Shown: piece after piece, positions 1-18,244 of the stretch | Position numbering within the stretch: position 1 is the stretch's first letter | Layout: every line of letters starts with the position of its first letter | Source: Sipunculus nudus | Taxonomy: Eukaryota > Annelida > Sipuncula > Golfingiida > Sipunculidae | Direction: 5' to 3' | Assembly: GCA_026874595.1 (NCBI GenBank) | Contig: CM049307.1 | Location: 32,413,862-32,477,861 of the forward strand | Length of the DNA stretch: 64,000 nucleotides | Translations under genes and position numbers: made by a program | Notes under the pieces: model-generated | What the model was told of the DNA's origin: nothing | What the model saw: the letters and a program-made list of their open reading frames with translations, nothing else | Databases searched by the model: none

Positions 1-79
1 ATTTTAAAAGAAACGTCATATTTGAATAAAAAATCAAGATATTTACCGATGTCAATGTTCTTGGCCTCCTGAGAATTAT

Positions 80-742
80 TTAGTCCACTTTAAGAATGTT
101 TGGGCTTGCCCTGAGGGGGCTTTCTGGACGAGGAGTTTGTGAAACAAGACGAGATCTTTTGGGTGTGAAACACTGCGGGCATGCGCAGCGCGCGTGCGGG
201 GCTGCCGCTAACATATGCTGTCTGCCGTCCGCACGTGCAGCCATCGCCTCAAGAGGAATAGGCGCCGGGCTGATGCCAACTGGAGGGAGTTGGGCGCTCA
301 TGGTAGGAAGACTCGGAACGCCTGCCAAATGTGAAGTCTGTGAACTGTGCAGCAATCGTTTCATCTCTTCCAATGAATTATTCAGCATCAAAATATAATT
401 CTTTGCCAGGAGTAACGTGGCAATTTTTGAAAGTTTTCTCACTGAGGGGCCGTGGGCATACGGCATAACCTCGCGAAGTCCGTCCAGGGCGGCGTTCAGG
501 TCATGCATTCGTTTTCTTTCCCTGCTGTTTATTCTCAAACGTAGCTCCTGGAACTCGTCGTTAGTAACGTCACTGGACGGCCGTTTCCTTGACTTCTTGC
601 CGTCATCCAGTGCACGGTAATGAAGTCCTACTGGGTCCTGATCACTGTAGGAACCAGCGGAGCCGTGCCCGTCCTCGCTGCCAGAGGAGTCTGACAGCTC
701 TGTTTTATGAAAGTCCATGGTTCTGTTGCCCGTAAGATCCAT
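80..742 (-). CDS. Olig: Olig-family bHLH transcription factor
   Basis: This 220-residue protein is read from one uninterrupted exon. The bHLH domain covers about residues 66-131. Its basic region contains [12 protein letters not shown], the loop contains [13 protein letters not shown], and helix 2 contains [19 protein letters not shown]. This combination is diagnostic of the Olig group rather than neurogenin or Atonal; the related bHLHE22/Beta3 group differs at several of these positions. Olig proteins bind E-box DNA as dimers in the nucleus and specify neuronal or glial fates. The N-terminus is Ser/Gly/Asp-rich, followed by a basic KKSRKRP stretch that could be a nuclear localisation signal. 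The C-terminus is Ala/Pro-rich with a CACPQC motif. Length is close to that of the fly homologue and shorter than vertebrate Olig2. The ATG at 742-740 sits in a good AAAATGG context. The gene runs toward the left edge, so its 3' UTR is cut off. Sub-assignment to Olig1/2/3 is not meaningful here. Confidence 0.95.
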   Translation of the reverse strand: MDLTGNRTMDFHKTELSDSSGSEDGHGSAGSYSDQDPVGLHYRALDDGKKSRKRPSSDVTNDEFQELRLRINSRERKRMHDLNAALDGLREVMPYAHGPSVRKLSKIATLLLAKNYILMLNNSLEEMKRLLHSSQTSHLAGVPSLPTMSAQLPPVGISPAPIPLEAMAARADGRQHMLAAAPHARCACPQCFTPKRSRLVSQTPRPESPLRASPNILKVD

Positions 743-1560
743 TTTCGACCAACACTAAAGCACCCTGGAAAGTTTTAACTGCGATAGCAGTTCAGTCTTG
801 TTTTTCTCTCCCGTAAATCTGAAGCAGACAAGCTGATGAAAGAGTGCACTGATTGTTATAGTCCTTGGCTATAGATTTCATAAATTTCCTTCGATTTTAC
901 AGAATAGATCAATTGTCAAAATAATAATGAAGAATACCGTCTATAAAAATTCCTCTTTTACTTTATCGTTGATAGTTTGTAAAAATTTTTAAAAAGAAGA
1001 GTCTGCGCAAGAAGTGATGATACTCTAAACTCCTTCAGACTGGTGTCACTTGCTCCGACTTCATTTTGTATTGGTAAATGGGAGATCACTGATCACGCGT
1101 CCTGCTGGTTTCAGTACCAACGATCGTCTGTGAACAACTGGTCAGAGTCCAGTAATGACAGCTATCCTATATATCGTGGCTCCAGGCGGGCACAAGCTGT
1201 TTGTGGCACTCCTGCACAAATCCCTGCCCAGGTGTCAGGCCCTCCGGCGACCCGTCACGCTGTCCACCTTAACGCGGAAGTTAAAGAACTCTCAGTATTG
1301 AATAGCTAATGGGCAGTAACTCTCAAGGTGTGGTCCGGCACTCGACTCGCTTTTACTCTTTAACAAATACCCCACTCGTCCCCTCTTAAGCGACGTAAGA
1401 TGTTGGACTGACACCAACGACATAGAAAGGGAGGGGGCGGGGAGGGTGCCGTGGCCCGGGCCGTGGGGCGGGGCTCCGCTATTGTTGCTCGCGAGAGGAG
1501 GCCACGGCCCTTCTGGAACTCCCACCCATCTGTCGGCTAATTATACCAATGGGTATTTTA
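743..1560 (-). promoter_or_regulatory. 5' UTR and putative promoter of the Olig gene
   Basis: This is the interval directly upstream of the Olig start codon. Reading the minus strand, a TATATA-like box lies near 1,165-1,175. A strongly GC-rich patch at about 1,425-1,485 holds two GGGGCGGGG-type Sp1/KLF boxes, and a CCAAT box (plus strand) lies near 1,545. The GC-rich patch stands out against the AT-rich surroundings. The transcription start and any 5' UTR intron cannot be determined from sequence alone. Confidence 0.35.
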
Positions 1561-2689
1561 TACTGCTTCAGTATTACTTCTTGATGCAAAAATTAAATTA
1601 ACCACCCGGGTTGCCATCTCATGACAAATGTGTACGCGTGGCGGGGCGTCTTGATCAGACAATATGGATAGAACCTGGCAGATGTAACAGTTACAGTCCT
1701 CTTGTTCCACGGTCATCTCAGCGGTACTGATTCAATTGTATATCTATGTAATTTACATAATTTATGTATCCCACGAGGCTCTGACAAACATGAAAGACAG
1801 GAAAACAACAATGGCTCTATAATGTCGTTTTAGTGAATACTTAAGAAAAGTGATAAGCTGACGATGTTTGGCCAAGTATAGTATGAAGTTCTTTTTAGAT
1901 TGTTTTAGGTAATGCTTAAAATTTATTTCTAAAATTGTTTATCTTTTGTTCTCTTTATCAGTATAAACGTACGGTACATTTTTAGCAAACGTATGACAAA
2001 TATTTCACGAAATGAAATAATAATATTAGAGAAATAAATTATAACTTATAAAAGTAATAATTACAAAACTATTTCTTTATATCGCCACTAGTAGTACTAC
2101 TACAATAATTTTACCTATAAATTTTACTTCTAATAATAATATCCATGCATAATTGTAATAAAAATAATTATGACAATGGAATATACCAACCTTCTTCAGT
2201 TAGTTGGAATACCATCCGGTTAAACATATATGTATGAAGTGAAAGCTATATCATAAATCTTTATTTGACAGTGATAAAAATCTGGAAACTTTAAATATAT
2301 AGTCCAGTATCTCTATTATTATAATATTCTTTGGTCTATGTGATAGGTCTGGAAAACTTTTATTGACAACATGCCTCCGTAATGCACCGGGTGCTATAAA
2401 ACGGTCCATTAGTAGTTCTAAACATCATGATTGGCTAAATCTTAAAGTATTTTCCCTCAACCCCTCTCTTTTTCTCTCCGGTTCATTTATGTGTTATATG
2501 AAATAAAGTAACTCTTTAAATGGAACTTATTTGAATTTGTCTGTGAGACCATTCTGTCAATGAATTATGTCAGACTGTGTGACTTATGGTTCAGTTGATG
2601 CTAGCAGAGCTTTTGACACTACGGAGAGATTTAATCATTGATATTTTCTTTGTAAAGTGAGATAACTCATCGTGTGTCAGTGCATCGGA
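1561..2689. other. AT-rich intergenic DNA, nothing recognised
   Basis: Upstream of the Olig promoter region this stretch is AT-rich. It has no coding potential, repeat boundary or RNA gene that I can support. Confidence 0.5.
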
Positions 2690-3130
2690 AACTGTAACTG
2701 TTCGGACCCCCGTGACGTGACATATCGGATCGAGCTACATTGACGTGATGTAACGCAGCGAACTGTGCAATCTGATTGGAGGGCAGCGCCGGTCATTGTC
2801 TTGCGTCCTCCACATAAACGATTCCTAACATATTTGGGGTCGGTGTCAGAAAGTCGAGTGGTAATTGGTGATAATGGACGATGTGCAGGTCTCCATGTTG
2901 CTTAATGTGCACACCATCTGCCGCGTAACTAATCACAGAGCCTCAACGGAGAAAGTTTGTAACGGGACCGCATGACAGGGGTATTGTCGGCCATGTTTTG
3001 CCGGGGGTGATATTTAATTGACAGCCTCCAGTTCTGATCAATGGTGTGATTAGAACGCCGCAGGTAGCCGCATCTGTCTCGGCCTTAATGCAGGCCGCGC
3101 CCAGCCTCCACCAAGCCTATCATTATACCA
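2690..3130. promoter_or_regulatory. Candidate upstream enhancer of the Olig gene
   Basis: This is a block of complex, relatively GC-rich sequence within AT-rich DNA, about 2 kb upstream of the Olig start codon. It is dense in short developmental transcription-factor motifs: two TGACGTGA-like CRE half-palindromes (about 2,713 and 2,741), an ATTGTC Sox-like site (about 2,795), several TAATTG/TTAATTG homeodomain sites (about 2,862 and 3,015), a CATCTG E-box (about 2,917) and TGATTAG (about 3,048). There is no long open frame and no simple repeat. The call is inferred from composition and position only; no conservation data were available. Confidence 0.3.
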
Positions 3131-3521
3131 GGTCTCTGACCAGTATATTACAGGCAGAATTCACTATAGGATTAAATGAACAACACTAAACCACAGCCAA
3201 GGGTCCGATGTCATTTTATTAAAAGCACAGTTGCTCATGTGTACTGAACCTGTCTTTCTCTTAATTCGGTAGTGAGAGTTCTTAGAAATGCTGCAGCTAG
3301 CACACTAGCGTTTCTAAACGACTTTTGAGTCTGAGACTTAGATAATTGAACATATATTCAAATGATCCGAAAAGTATGTCCTACAATGTCACCTTTATTG
3401 TAAGATCATAAGATGACAACTATAAGGTGTTTGTTCTTAACGGTATATGAAAATAGCGCAATCATACTACTTATAAAATTTTTATTCAGAGAAATAAGGG
3501 CCTTTAACATTACAAACAATA

Positions 3522-3593
3522 TTATATATATATATATATATATTTATTTATATATATATTCTTATATATATATTTATATATATATATATTCTA
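3522..3593. repeat. Interrupted (TA)n microsatellite
   Basis: TA dinucleotides interrupted by TTTA and TTCT variants. The Tyr/Ile-rich open frames across it are artefacts of the repeat. Confidence 0.95.
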
Positions 3594-3709
3594 TTGTGTG
3601 AAGCTGTGTTTATTTTACTTTTCTTTTCTTAAGAGCAGGAAGAAATAACGCATCAGAAACACAGCCTATAAATTTCTAATATTACAAGGTTAGAAAATGT
3701 GTACTGTTG

Positions 3710-3712
<3 letters not shown>
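3594..3712. other. Short intergenic gap, nothing recognised
   Basis: AT-rich spacer between two (TA)n arrays, with no identifiable feature. Confidence 0.5.

Positions 3713-3767
<55 letters not shown>
3713..3767. repeat. (TA)n microsatellite
   Basis: A pure TA array of about 55 bp. Confidence 0.97.
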
Positions 3768-3770
<3 letters not shown>

Positions 3771-4479
3771 GCATGTAGTGTCTAATATGAATAAAAATCA
3801 TCGCAATGATTTTAATTAATATTATAATATATACATAAGGAGAGACCACTAGTGTAATGCGAATTTTAAACGCCTCGCATGTAGGTTTGTTTTTGTATTG
3901 ACAGTCAATATGTACAAACATTATCATTTGTAACGGTTGTATCGACTTAGGTAAATGCTGCTTAATTTTTTATTCCGTAAGTGATTGTTCTTATACCCGT
4001 TATCCTTTCCAAACCTCCTGTTTTCATCTAGTGTTCCCTTATATACGTTATTTGCAAGATTAAATAATTTCAGGCATATGTTTACATATCATAAAAATTC
4101 TACTGAGTTGAAATGAAATCGGTGTAAACAAAATGTTATTTGGAAAAATAACATATATAACATATATAAATATTTATATATTATTCATTCAAGACAAGGA
4201 TAAGAAATATAACTGTAAATAAGTATGTAAGTTATGAAACGTTCATTTATACAACCATGTGCACACATGCATTCGTGGGCGCATGCACACACACACACGC
4301 CCTTATATTGAGATATAAAAAAGATAATAGATACCTGTTATATGTTCATTCATCAGATTATATATATTAACACAATAGCGTCTAAACAAAGAGTGTCCAT
4401 ATATAATCTCATTTTGAACTATACAAAACGGATGTAAACACACGATACACAGACCATAAAAATTATATATATGTATGTG

Positions 4480-4481
<2 letters not shown>

Positions 4482-4532
<51 letters not shown>
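4482..4532. repeat. (TA)n microsatellite
   Basis: A pure TA array of about 51 bp, preceded by a mixed TATG/TATA tract. A short CA run lies about 200 bp to the left. Confidence 0.96.
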
Positions 4533-4537
<5 letters not shown>

Positions 4538-4539
4538 CA

Positions 4540-5285
4540 TTATATTATCGGTAATCGTATAAATTATATATATATACATTTAACTGAAATTTATTAGTTC
4601 ATGTGATTAACCATGGAAACCGTATTATTTTATTTTTTTCTAATAGAATGTTTTAACTGATGTTGTCAAGATATTTCTTGAAGGAAGCAAGCTTCAGTGA
4701 AAGGTTTAATGCCTGTTGCTTGGAGCAAATTGTCCACGACATGTCCAGATCTTGTTTTAGTCGAGTGATATTTCAAAAAGCAGATCTGGTAATGATTCAT
4801 CATGTCATGCAGTTTTGAGTAGTGTATAATTTGATCATATAGAGAACTATTCGAATATGCATGCATGCAGTATAAGGAACAACAGAATTGGGTCCAGTGA
4901 GCGTCCTAGACCATGCAGAGAAGCCAGTGAAATGCGTGCAAAGTTCAATATAAGATTTCCACATATCAATTATCTTACCCCGAGCATGATATTATGCAAG
5001 TTATAAACGTGGAATGGCTTTTTCACCATTGACATCAATATGTTGCGACATGTTTGAAGAAATATAAATATTAAATATTGAACCTCTTTAACGTTTGACT
5101 CCCTTATGCTGAGAGAATATTATTTGTGGAACAGAAGATCCTCATATATCTTGGTGGAATAAATGCCTTAAAATGCCCTGTTTACATTACCCTGGTAAAA
5201 CTTTTCTTAATATCCCCTCCTCTACTTTTCATTAACTTTAATATTAACAAATAATTATAATTTTCATAGCATGTAAAACATATAT
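4540..5285. other. Intergenic DNA, nothing firmly recognised
   Basis: It contains a 66-codon minus-strand frame (4,666-4,866) with faint resemblance to the middle part of a reverse transcriptase. The resemblance was too weak to annotate. Confidence 0.4.
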
Positions 5286-5286
5286 C

Positions 5287-5287
<1 letters not shown>

Positions 5288-5321
<34 letters not shown>
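5288..5321. repeat. (TAA)n microsatellite
   Basis: An uninterrupted TAA trinucleotide run of about 34 bp, directly abutting a fragment of the GGATCC-ended element. Confidence 0.95.
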
Positions 5322-5323
<2 letters not shown>

Positions 5324-5372
5324 TACATCCCCCCACCTCCATTCTTGAATTTTTTGGATCCGCCACTGCCCT
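5322..5372 (-). mobile_element. Terminal fragment of the GGATCC-ended element
   Basis: Read on the minus strand, the end AGTGGCGGATCC followed by an A-rich tract, TTCAAGAAT and a G-rich run matches the left terminus of the element at 23,867-24,744 (AATGGCGGATCCAGA, then TTCAAGAACAGGGGG). Only this terminus is present, with the (TAA)n array at its inner side. It is a solo end or a strongly truncated copy. Confidence 0.55.
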
Positions 5373-8190
5373 GACCATCCATTTTTCTTCCGTGAGGCAG
5401 GCTTGGCAGTAACTTGAGAGGAAGTTATGAAGTTAAACTCAAAGTATCTGGGGTTTGTTGAGATACTAAACATTTGCGTGGACGAAGAAAATTTCTCGGA
5501 CAGTTGATTGCCAACGTCAGCAAAGTGTTCACCGCTTCTTCAGTATATGAACGTGCTGGGGCTATTTGTCGTTCTCTGCTTTTATTCACATGCTATATTC
5601 ACAAATGTCAATGTCTTTTTTCTTGTTGATGCCAGCTCGGCCTATTTTATTCTTATATATATGTTAAATTTATGGTTGATTTCTAATATTAACTAAATTT
5701 CGAAGTTGTATATAATTGGTTGAGTCATTCTCAATGTTGTATTTAAGCCACTCATTATGCATGAAGTCGCGTTGCCTCATAATTTCTTGTGTGTCATTGC
5801 AAATAAATCATGGTTTTTGAGAATTTACTCTACCTTCTTTGCCTGGTAAAGGTTTATTACAAACGGAGAAAAAGTCCTCTTTCCAGGATATCCATGAGAA
5901 CTGATAACTAGCGGCCCATGGGCCATGACGCTCAGCTGAATTAAAGGAATGTTGAACAATGAGCAAAATAACTGCCAGGGTGCAAAAAAAAAATCATAAA
6001 TTTTGTGAAAAGTCCTTAGAAATTGGTTACAGTGGGCTTTCGGACAGATGACCACTTCATTTGAAGGTCTCATTAACAGAAAAAAACGTAAAAATGTGGA
6101 AAAAAATATACAGGTAGTGCCACCAGTCTGCAGGAACTGATGAAACACTGCATGATCAACATATCCAAAGAATCATGCCTATCAAGGCATTAGCTATTCA
6201 GGTACTGGAGATTTTATATTTTAATTTTTGATTATTTTTGGGGGTACTTAGGGCCCTATAGCTCGAAGAATATGTGTAACAAAGACATAATTTCAGGTTT
6301 CCAAGGGCATTTCTCATTAGTCCACGTGGAAGTTAAGTTAGTGCTATCACCTTTTATCGAAATTCTTAACCTCCTCTCATTGGTTTATCTTTACCGGTCT
6401 TAAATGCTTAAGATTGCATCCTGTTTGATCAAGACTAAACAAAAGCCGTGGTTGTTTAAACCTCTCAGCTAGAGAAGGGATTGTAAATTATCACTATGGA
6501 TAGGTGAATCAATTCCTGGTGAATGCTATTTTGCTGAATCTGAAAGGTCGTATGTGTCAACCTTGTTTCTCAATAAAATTCAAGATTAATAGAAAAATAC
6601 TATGTTTCTGTTATCTCGTATAAGCATTTTAAGAAAAAATAACGATGAAATTCAAAAATAATGTAGAGTTTACGAATCATTATTTCCTATAATCATCAGT
6701 ATGTTAACATGAACGGGATTGAAGCGAGTTTGTTTGACCGCGCAGAGTAACAAACCGCACAAGGGCGCCATCTGGCGGCGAGGGAAGGTAGTGCTAGAGA
6801 TTTCACTCACAGAGGGCACCTCTTTGTATACTAATGAATGTATGAAGAACAATGGTAATGATGTAATAAAATCTCTTTATCGAGTGACAACGCCATGACG
6901 TTAAATATTTGAAATAATCGTCATCAGCTCACGTCATGCACCCATCGGTTTGAAACTCAGTTCACATTTTATCACCTCTGAGGGTCAATAAGCAGGTTCT
7001 CAAGGAGTCTTTTAATTTTGAATTTTCAGTATCGCAATCTAATTAAATATGATCATAAAAAAATGACACACAATTGTCATGAAGGCGTAACTTAAAATAA
7101 GCACGCACTGTGTCTTTCGTTGATCTTCGTTGAGTTTTGTTATAGCGATCCCCAGCAGAGGACGCTGTGATAAGGCACAGTTAAACATATTTCGTACGAT
7201 CAGAAATGTGTGGTACTCTACTTAGGCCCAAAAAAGTATGGTTCTCGTGTATTTTTTTTCAGAAATCAGTGCGGGTGGGCGATTTGTATTGTTTACCTTT
7301 CTTTGTATATTTCTATATAAATGTCATATGATCAGGGAAAAGCATGAAAATAACACAATTTTGGCTAATCAGGTAAAAGCACTACATAACAAAGGAAATC
7401 TTATCAAAACTGCATTATTTTATCTTCTTGAAAGATGAAAATCAAAATAAAAAAAATCGATTTGGGGTTTAAATTGAAAACCATACCTTTTATTTTTTTG
7501 CTTTATGTACTTGGTATTTTCCAATTATAGTTGAATTGAAATGACATATTACCTTGTTTAAATTTGTTAAGTTATTAGAAAATAATGTTAGGCTTAGGTC
7601 CAATGGAAAGCTATATTTTACACACAAGTTCATGCTACTGCATACACGCCAGGTGAAGGTGTTGGCCTAATCACCTATAAAACATGATGAATGAACACAA
7701 AAAAAACAGCTTCTTCCCTTTGAAATAAATTGGTACTTGAAAAAATAATGCTCTGAAACCGTTGGCTTACTCCTGTTCACGAGTGATGAAACAAGTGGAC
7801 CGGGCGCGATCACAGGCGTCAACAAAAACACAGTGCGTGCATCGCCCGAGGAGGTAGGAGTTGCCCTGACGGATTTAGCCAAAAAATGTAAAACATCTCC
7901 CGCTGGATGAAACATAACGTGTTGCGGCTCACACGGTGCTATACGCGTGTCATTTCAGTTGAGGCGCCTGTACAGATCTGTTCCGACAGGTTCTACAATA
8001 AATTAACATTCGGCCATGGACCGCGTAATGTCCGACCCGCAGAGTATATCAGTGGACATAACTAGTTTGGACAAGTTCTTGTTTATTATCTGTCGCGCAT
8101 GCGCAAAACCGGACCTCCGGTCACGCGGCCTTGTTTTAATAAACAGACACATGTGGACTGTGTTTACAATCACGCAGAACCATAACTAGG
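5373..8190. other. Intergenic DNA, no gene recognised
   Basis: About 2.8 kb without a supportable gene. The open frames here (for example 5,825-6,148 minus and 7,667-7,915 minus) lack domain features, and several have no ATG start. The last 250 bp (about 7,900-8,180) is more GC-rich and holds a perfect GCGCATGCGC palindrome at 8,095-8,104. It could be the 5' part of the LINE that follows. Confidence 0.45.
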
Positions 8191-8196
8191 CGTTAA

Positions 8197-10338
8197 CTAG
8201 CCGTATGCGAGATATTTAGACTGTGTGCTGGTATTGCTTGGAACTTTTTATATAAAGCAAACAGAACTGATCTTGTTTTTGAAAGCAAATCTCTCTCTAA
8301 TTCTTTTACATCATATGATGCATCATCTGAATCAGAATGTGATAACATATTGAAAGATATGAAGAAAATGAAAGGGATCAAATTAGTTCATTTAAACGTA
8401 AGAAGCTTAATTAACAAATTTGATGAAATTTTGGACTTATTCCTAAACTCTGAAATACATATTATATCCTTAAATGAGACATGGTTAGATAGCTCAATTA
8501 GTGACAATAGTATAAACATTCCAGGGTATGCACTCTTTCGTCATGATCGCAATAGACATGGTGGAGGAGTAGCGCTCTATGTTTGCAACTCTTTATTTCC
8601 CGTCCTCTTGGACAACGTTGCAGAAAATATAGAAGCTATTTTTGTCAAGGTTAAATGTTACAATAGAAACGTCACCATTTCATCTGTTTATCGTTCACCT
8701 TCAGCTTCTTCAAACTTTATTGACAACCTGATATCCTGTATAAATATTTCATTATCTTAAGATTTTCCACTATTAATTTCTGGTGATTTCAACCTTGATA
8801 TATCGAATAATTCATCAAAATCTAACGTTTTAACTGAGCAATTGTATGACCTCTTCCAATTACATCAGCTAGTACAAGAACCAACAAGGGTAACCCCAAC
8901 ATCTTCTAGTATCATTGACCTGATTTTCACTAATGTTCCAGAATACCACTCGACCACTGGAGTCGTACCTGTAACAATAAGTGATCACTATATGCCGTTC
9001 ACCGTTCTCACTTTCAAAACCAATCCACAACCGGGTAATACTATAAAAAAGAGATATTACAGGAAGTTTGACATACTGTCCTTTCGTCGAGATTTGTTTT
9101 TATCACCAGCACTCAACTCTGTAAGAACGTTAAGCATTAATGATTTGGGTAAATTATGGAATATATGGAAAGAAGAATTTCTTAGAATTTGTCAAAAACA
9201 TGCACCTATAAGACTAATAAAGATCTCAAATAAAAAGCGTCCATGGATGACAAGTGATATCTTAAAACTTATAAGACATAGAAATAAAACGCATAAACTT
9301 GCATGTAAAAATAAATCCCAACCTCTTCTATATAAAACAGGGCATTACGAAATTTCATTAGCATAAAAATAAGGTATGCGAAAAGAAATTAGGGTACAAA
9401 CAATTAACATAGGAGTGCCCCAAGGTACTGTTTTGGGTCCTGTTCTCTTTCTTTTATATATCAATGACCTTTTCCATTGCCTAAGACCTGCAAAATGCAT
9501 CGCTTATGCTGACGATACCACCATCTATTGTCATGGTTCTACCGTATCTGTGGTGCAACAAACCTTACAACAAGCAGTAAATGTTGCTTGCAGCTGGTTC
9601 GATGCTAACAAGTTAACCATAAATATTAACAAATCTACTGTCATGTTACTGGGTACAAAAAATTATGTAAATAACCATGACCTTTGTATCACTGCCAATG
9701 ACGTACATTTCCAAGAATCAACGGAAACCAAACTATTAGGTGTAACTTTTAATTCTAATTTATCATGGTTCTCACATGAAACTACCCTATGTAAAAAGTT
9801 GTCACCAAACTTAGCACTGTTACACCGCCTTAGTAAAGTACTATCCATAAATACATTAATAACAGTCTATAATACCATGATCCAGCCACATATCGACTAT
9901 GCCATAAGTGTATGGGGCAAAACGAAATCCTCAATTTGCCACAGAAAACTGCAAAAAATTCAAAATCGTGCAGCACGTATTGTTACCAGCTGCTATGATT
10001 ATGAAATCCCAAGTGCCACTCTGATACAACAGCAACAATGGCTAACAGTCTCTAAACGCTGTGAATATTTCATATGTATCCTGATGCATAAATATGTCAA
10101 TCAAATGAATATCCATAATCCAAAACAGTTCATATGGGTCAGTGATACGCTTGATCATTCTACCAGATCCGCTGAAAGTGGCCTTCTGTTATTTCCAAAA
10201 CCGAAAAATGAATTCTTCAAAAATAGCTTCTTATACAGAGGCCCTTCGGTATGGAATACCTTACCATACGAGATCAGATCTATAAAATCTTTAAATACTT
10301 TTAAACATAAGACCAAAGCGTTTCTTTTAAAGTCTTAG
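8197..10338 (+). pseudogene. LINE ORF2 (endonuclease-reverse transcriptase), broken
   Basis: A single reading frame runs through the block with three stops. The endonuclease part opens with HLNVRSLINKFDE and continues through LNETWLD, GGGVALYV, VYRSPSAS, SGDFNLDI and ISDHY, which are the usual apurinic-endonuclease-like blocks of LINEs. An in-frame TAA at 8,758-8,760 splits it. At 9,364-9,372 two stops (TAA AAA TAA) mark a junction, after which the same frame resumes with GVPQGTVLGPVLFLLYIN and YADDT. The fingers region and the first catalytic Asp block of the RT are therefore absent, while the YADD box remains. The C-terminal domain ends in FLYRGPSVWNTLP and a stop at 10,336-10,338. It cannot encode an active enzyme. 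That all parts stay in one frame suggests a fairly recent or in-frame deletion. Confidence 0.88.
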
Positions 10339-10702
10339 TATTACAACCTAAAGACAATGTTATTTCCTAATATGCATCGTCAATACCCGTCTTTATTATT
10401 CGGATTCTTTTATAACCGCGTCTATACTAGTTTTTATGATTATTGTGCATTTTACTCATTTTCTTACATACATTACCCTTTGAATGTATTACGAAATTTT
10501 ATATACGACTATGTTGTTCACGTATAAAGTGAATTTTACCTATTGTAGCGTTTAATGTATTGTAGCATATCATGACTGACTTATTTGTCGTGTATATAAT
10601 ATTTATGTACATGTATCTTTGATGATTCATATATTGTGTTACATATGCATACTGTATATTTTATAATCTTTGTACCAGGTATTTATATCATGTTTTAAGG
10701 TT

Positions 10703-10751
10703 ACAGGGCCCTGTGGAAGAACAGACTGTATTACTGAACAGGCTACCCTGT
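10703..10751 (+). other. 3'-terminal RNA hairpin of the CR1/L2-like LINE
   Basis: A 49-nt stem-loop directly precedes the TAAA tail. The outer stem ACAGGG (10,703-10,708) pairs with CCCTGT (10,746-10,751), the middle stem CCTGT (10,710-10,714) with ACAGG (10,738-10,742), and the inner CAG with CTG. The truncated LINE at 62.2 kb has a hairpin of the same length with different but matching stems. Such 3' structures are known to be recognised by the RT of stringent-type LINEs; the role here is inferred. Confidence 0.7.
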
Positions 10752-10783
10752 ATAAATATATTGAAATAAATAAATAAATAAAA

Positions 10784-18149
<7,366 letters not shown>

Positions 18150-18202
18150 TTTAATAAGAGGCATTAAAGAAAATTTAAGAACCTGAGACGAAAAAAGTTG
18201 CC

Positions 18203-18208
18203 TTTAAT
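18203..18208 (-). terminator. Candidate polyadenylation signal (ATTAAA)
   Basis: ATTAAA on the minus strand, about 37 bp beyond the stop codon of the membrane-protein gene. A second ATTAAA lies at about 18,150-18,155. Either could serve; no cDNA evidence is available. Confidence 0.35.
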
Positions 18209-18244
18209 GTCGAGGATGCATGATGGTAAAAGAACAATGTCAAA

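Larger units (their letters stand above)
8197..10783 (+). mobile_element. CR1/L2-like non-LTR retrotransposon, internally deleted
   Basis: This LINE has an apurinic endonuclease domain, then the C-terminal part of a reverse transcriptase, then a 3' UTR ending in a hairpin (10,703-10,751) and a tail of TAAA repeats (about 10,763-10,783). The 3' hairpin plus short-repeat tail, the EN-RT order and the lack of an RNase H domain fit the CR1/L2 group of the Jockey superfamily; the exact clade was not resolved. About 250-300 codons of RT are missing between the two coding blocks. No clear target-site duplication was found, and the 5' limit is uncertain (the frame is open from about 8,197). Confidence 0.85.

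Noticed and set aside
96-620. Plus-strand frames opposite the Olig gene
   Set aside because: They are antisense shadows of the Olig coding exon.
4666-4866. Minus frame with a reverse-transcriptase-like NHYQICFLKYHSTKT string
   Set aside because: The resemblance to the Q-G-FRxxxST block is short, and the expected following catalytic Asp block is absent.
5825-6148. 107-codon minus open frame
   Set aside because: Hydrophobic and Phe-rich as expected from antisense A/T-rich DNA; no domain, and part of the region looks like an interspersed repeat.
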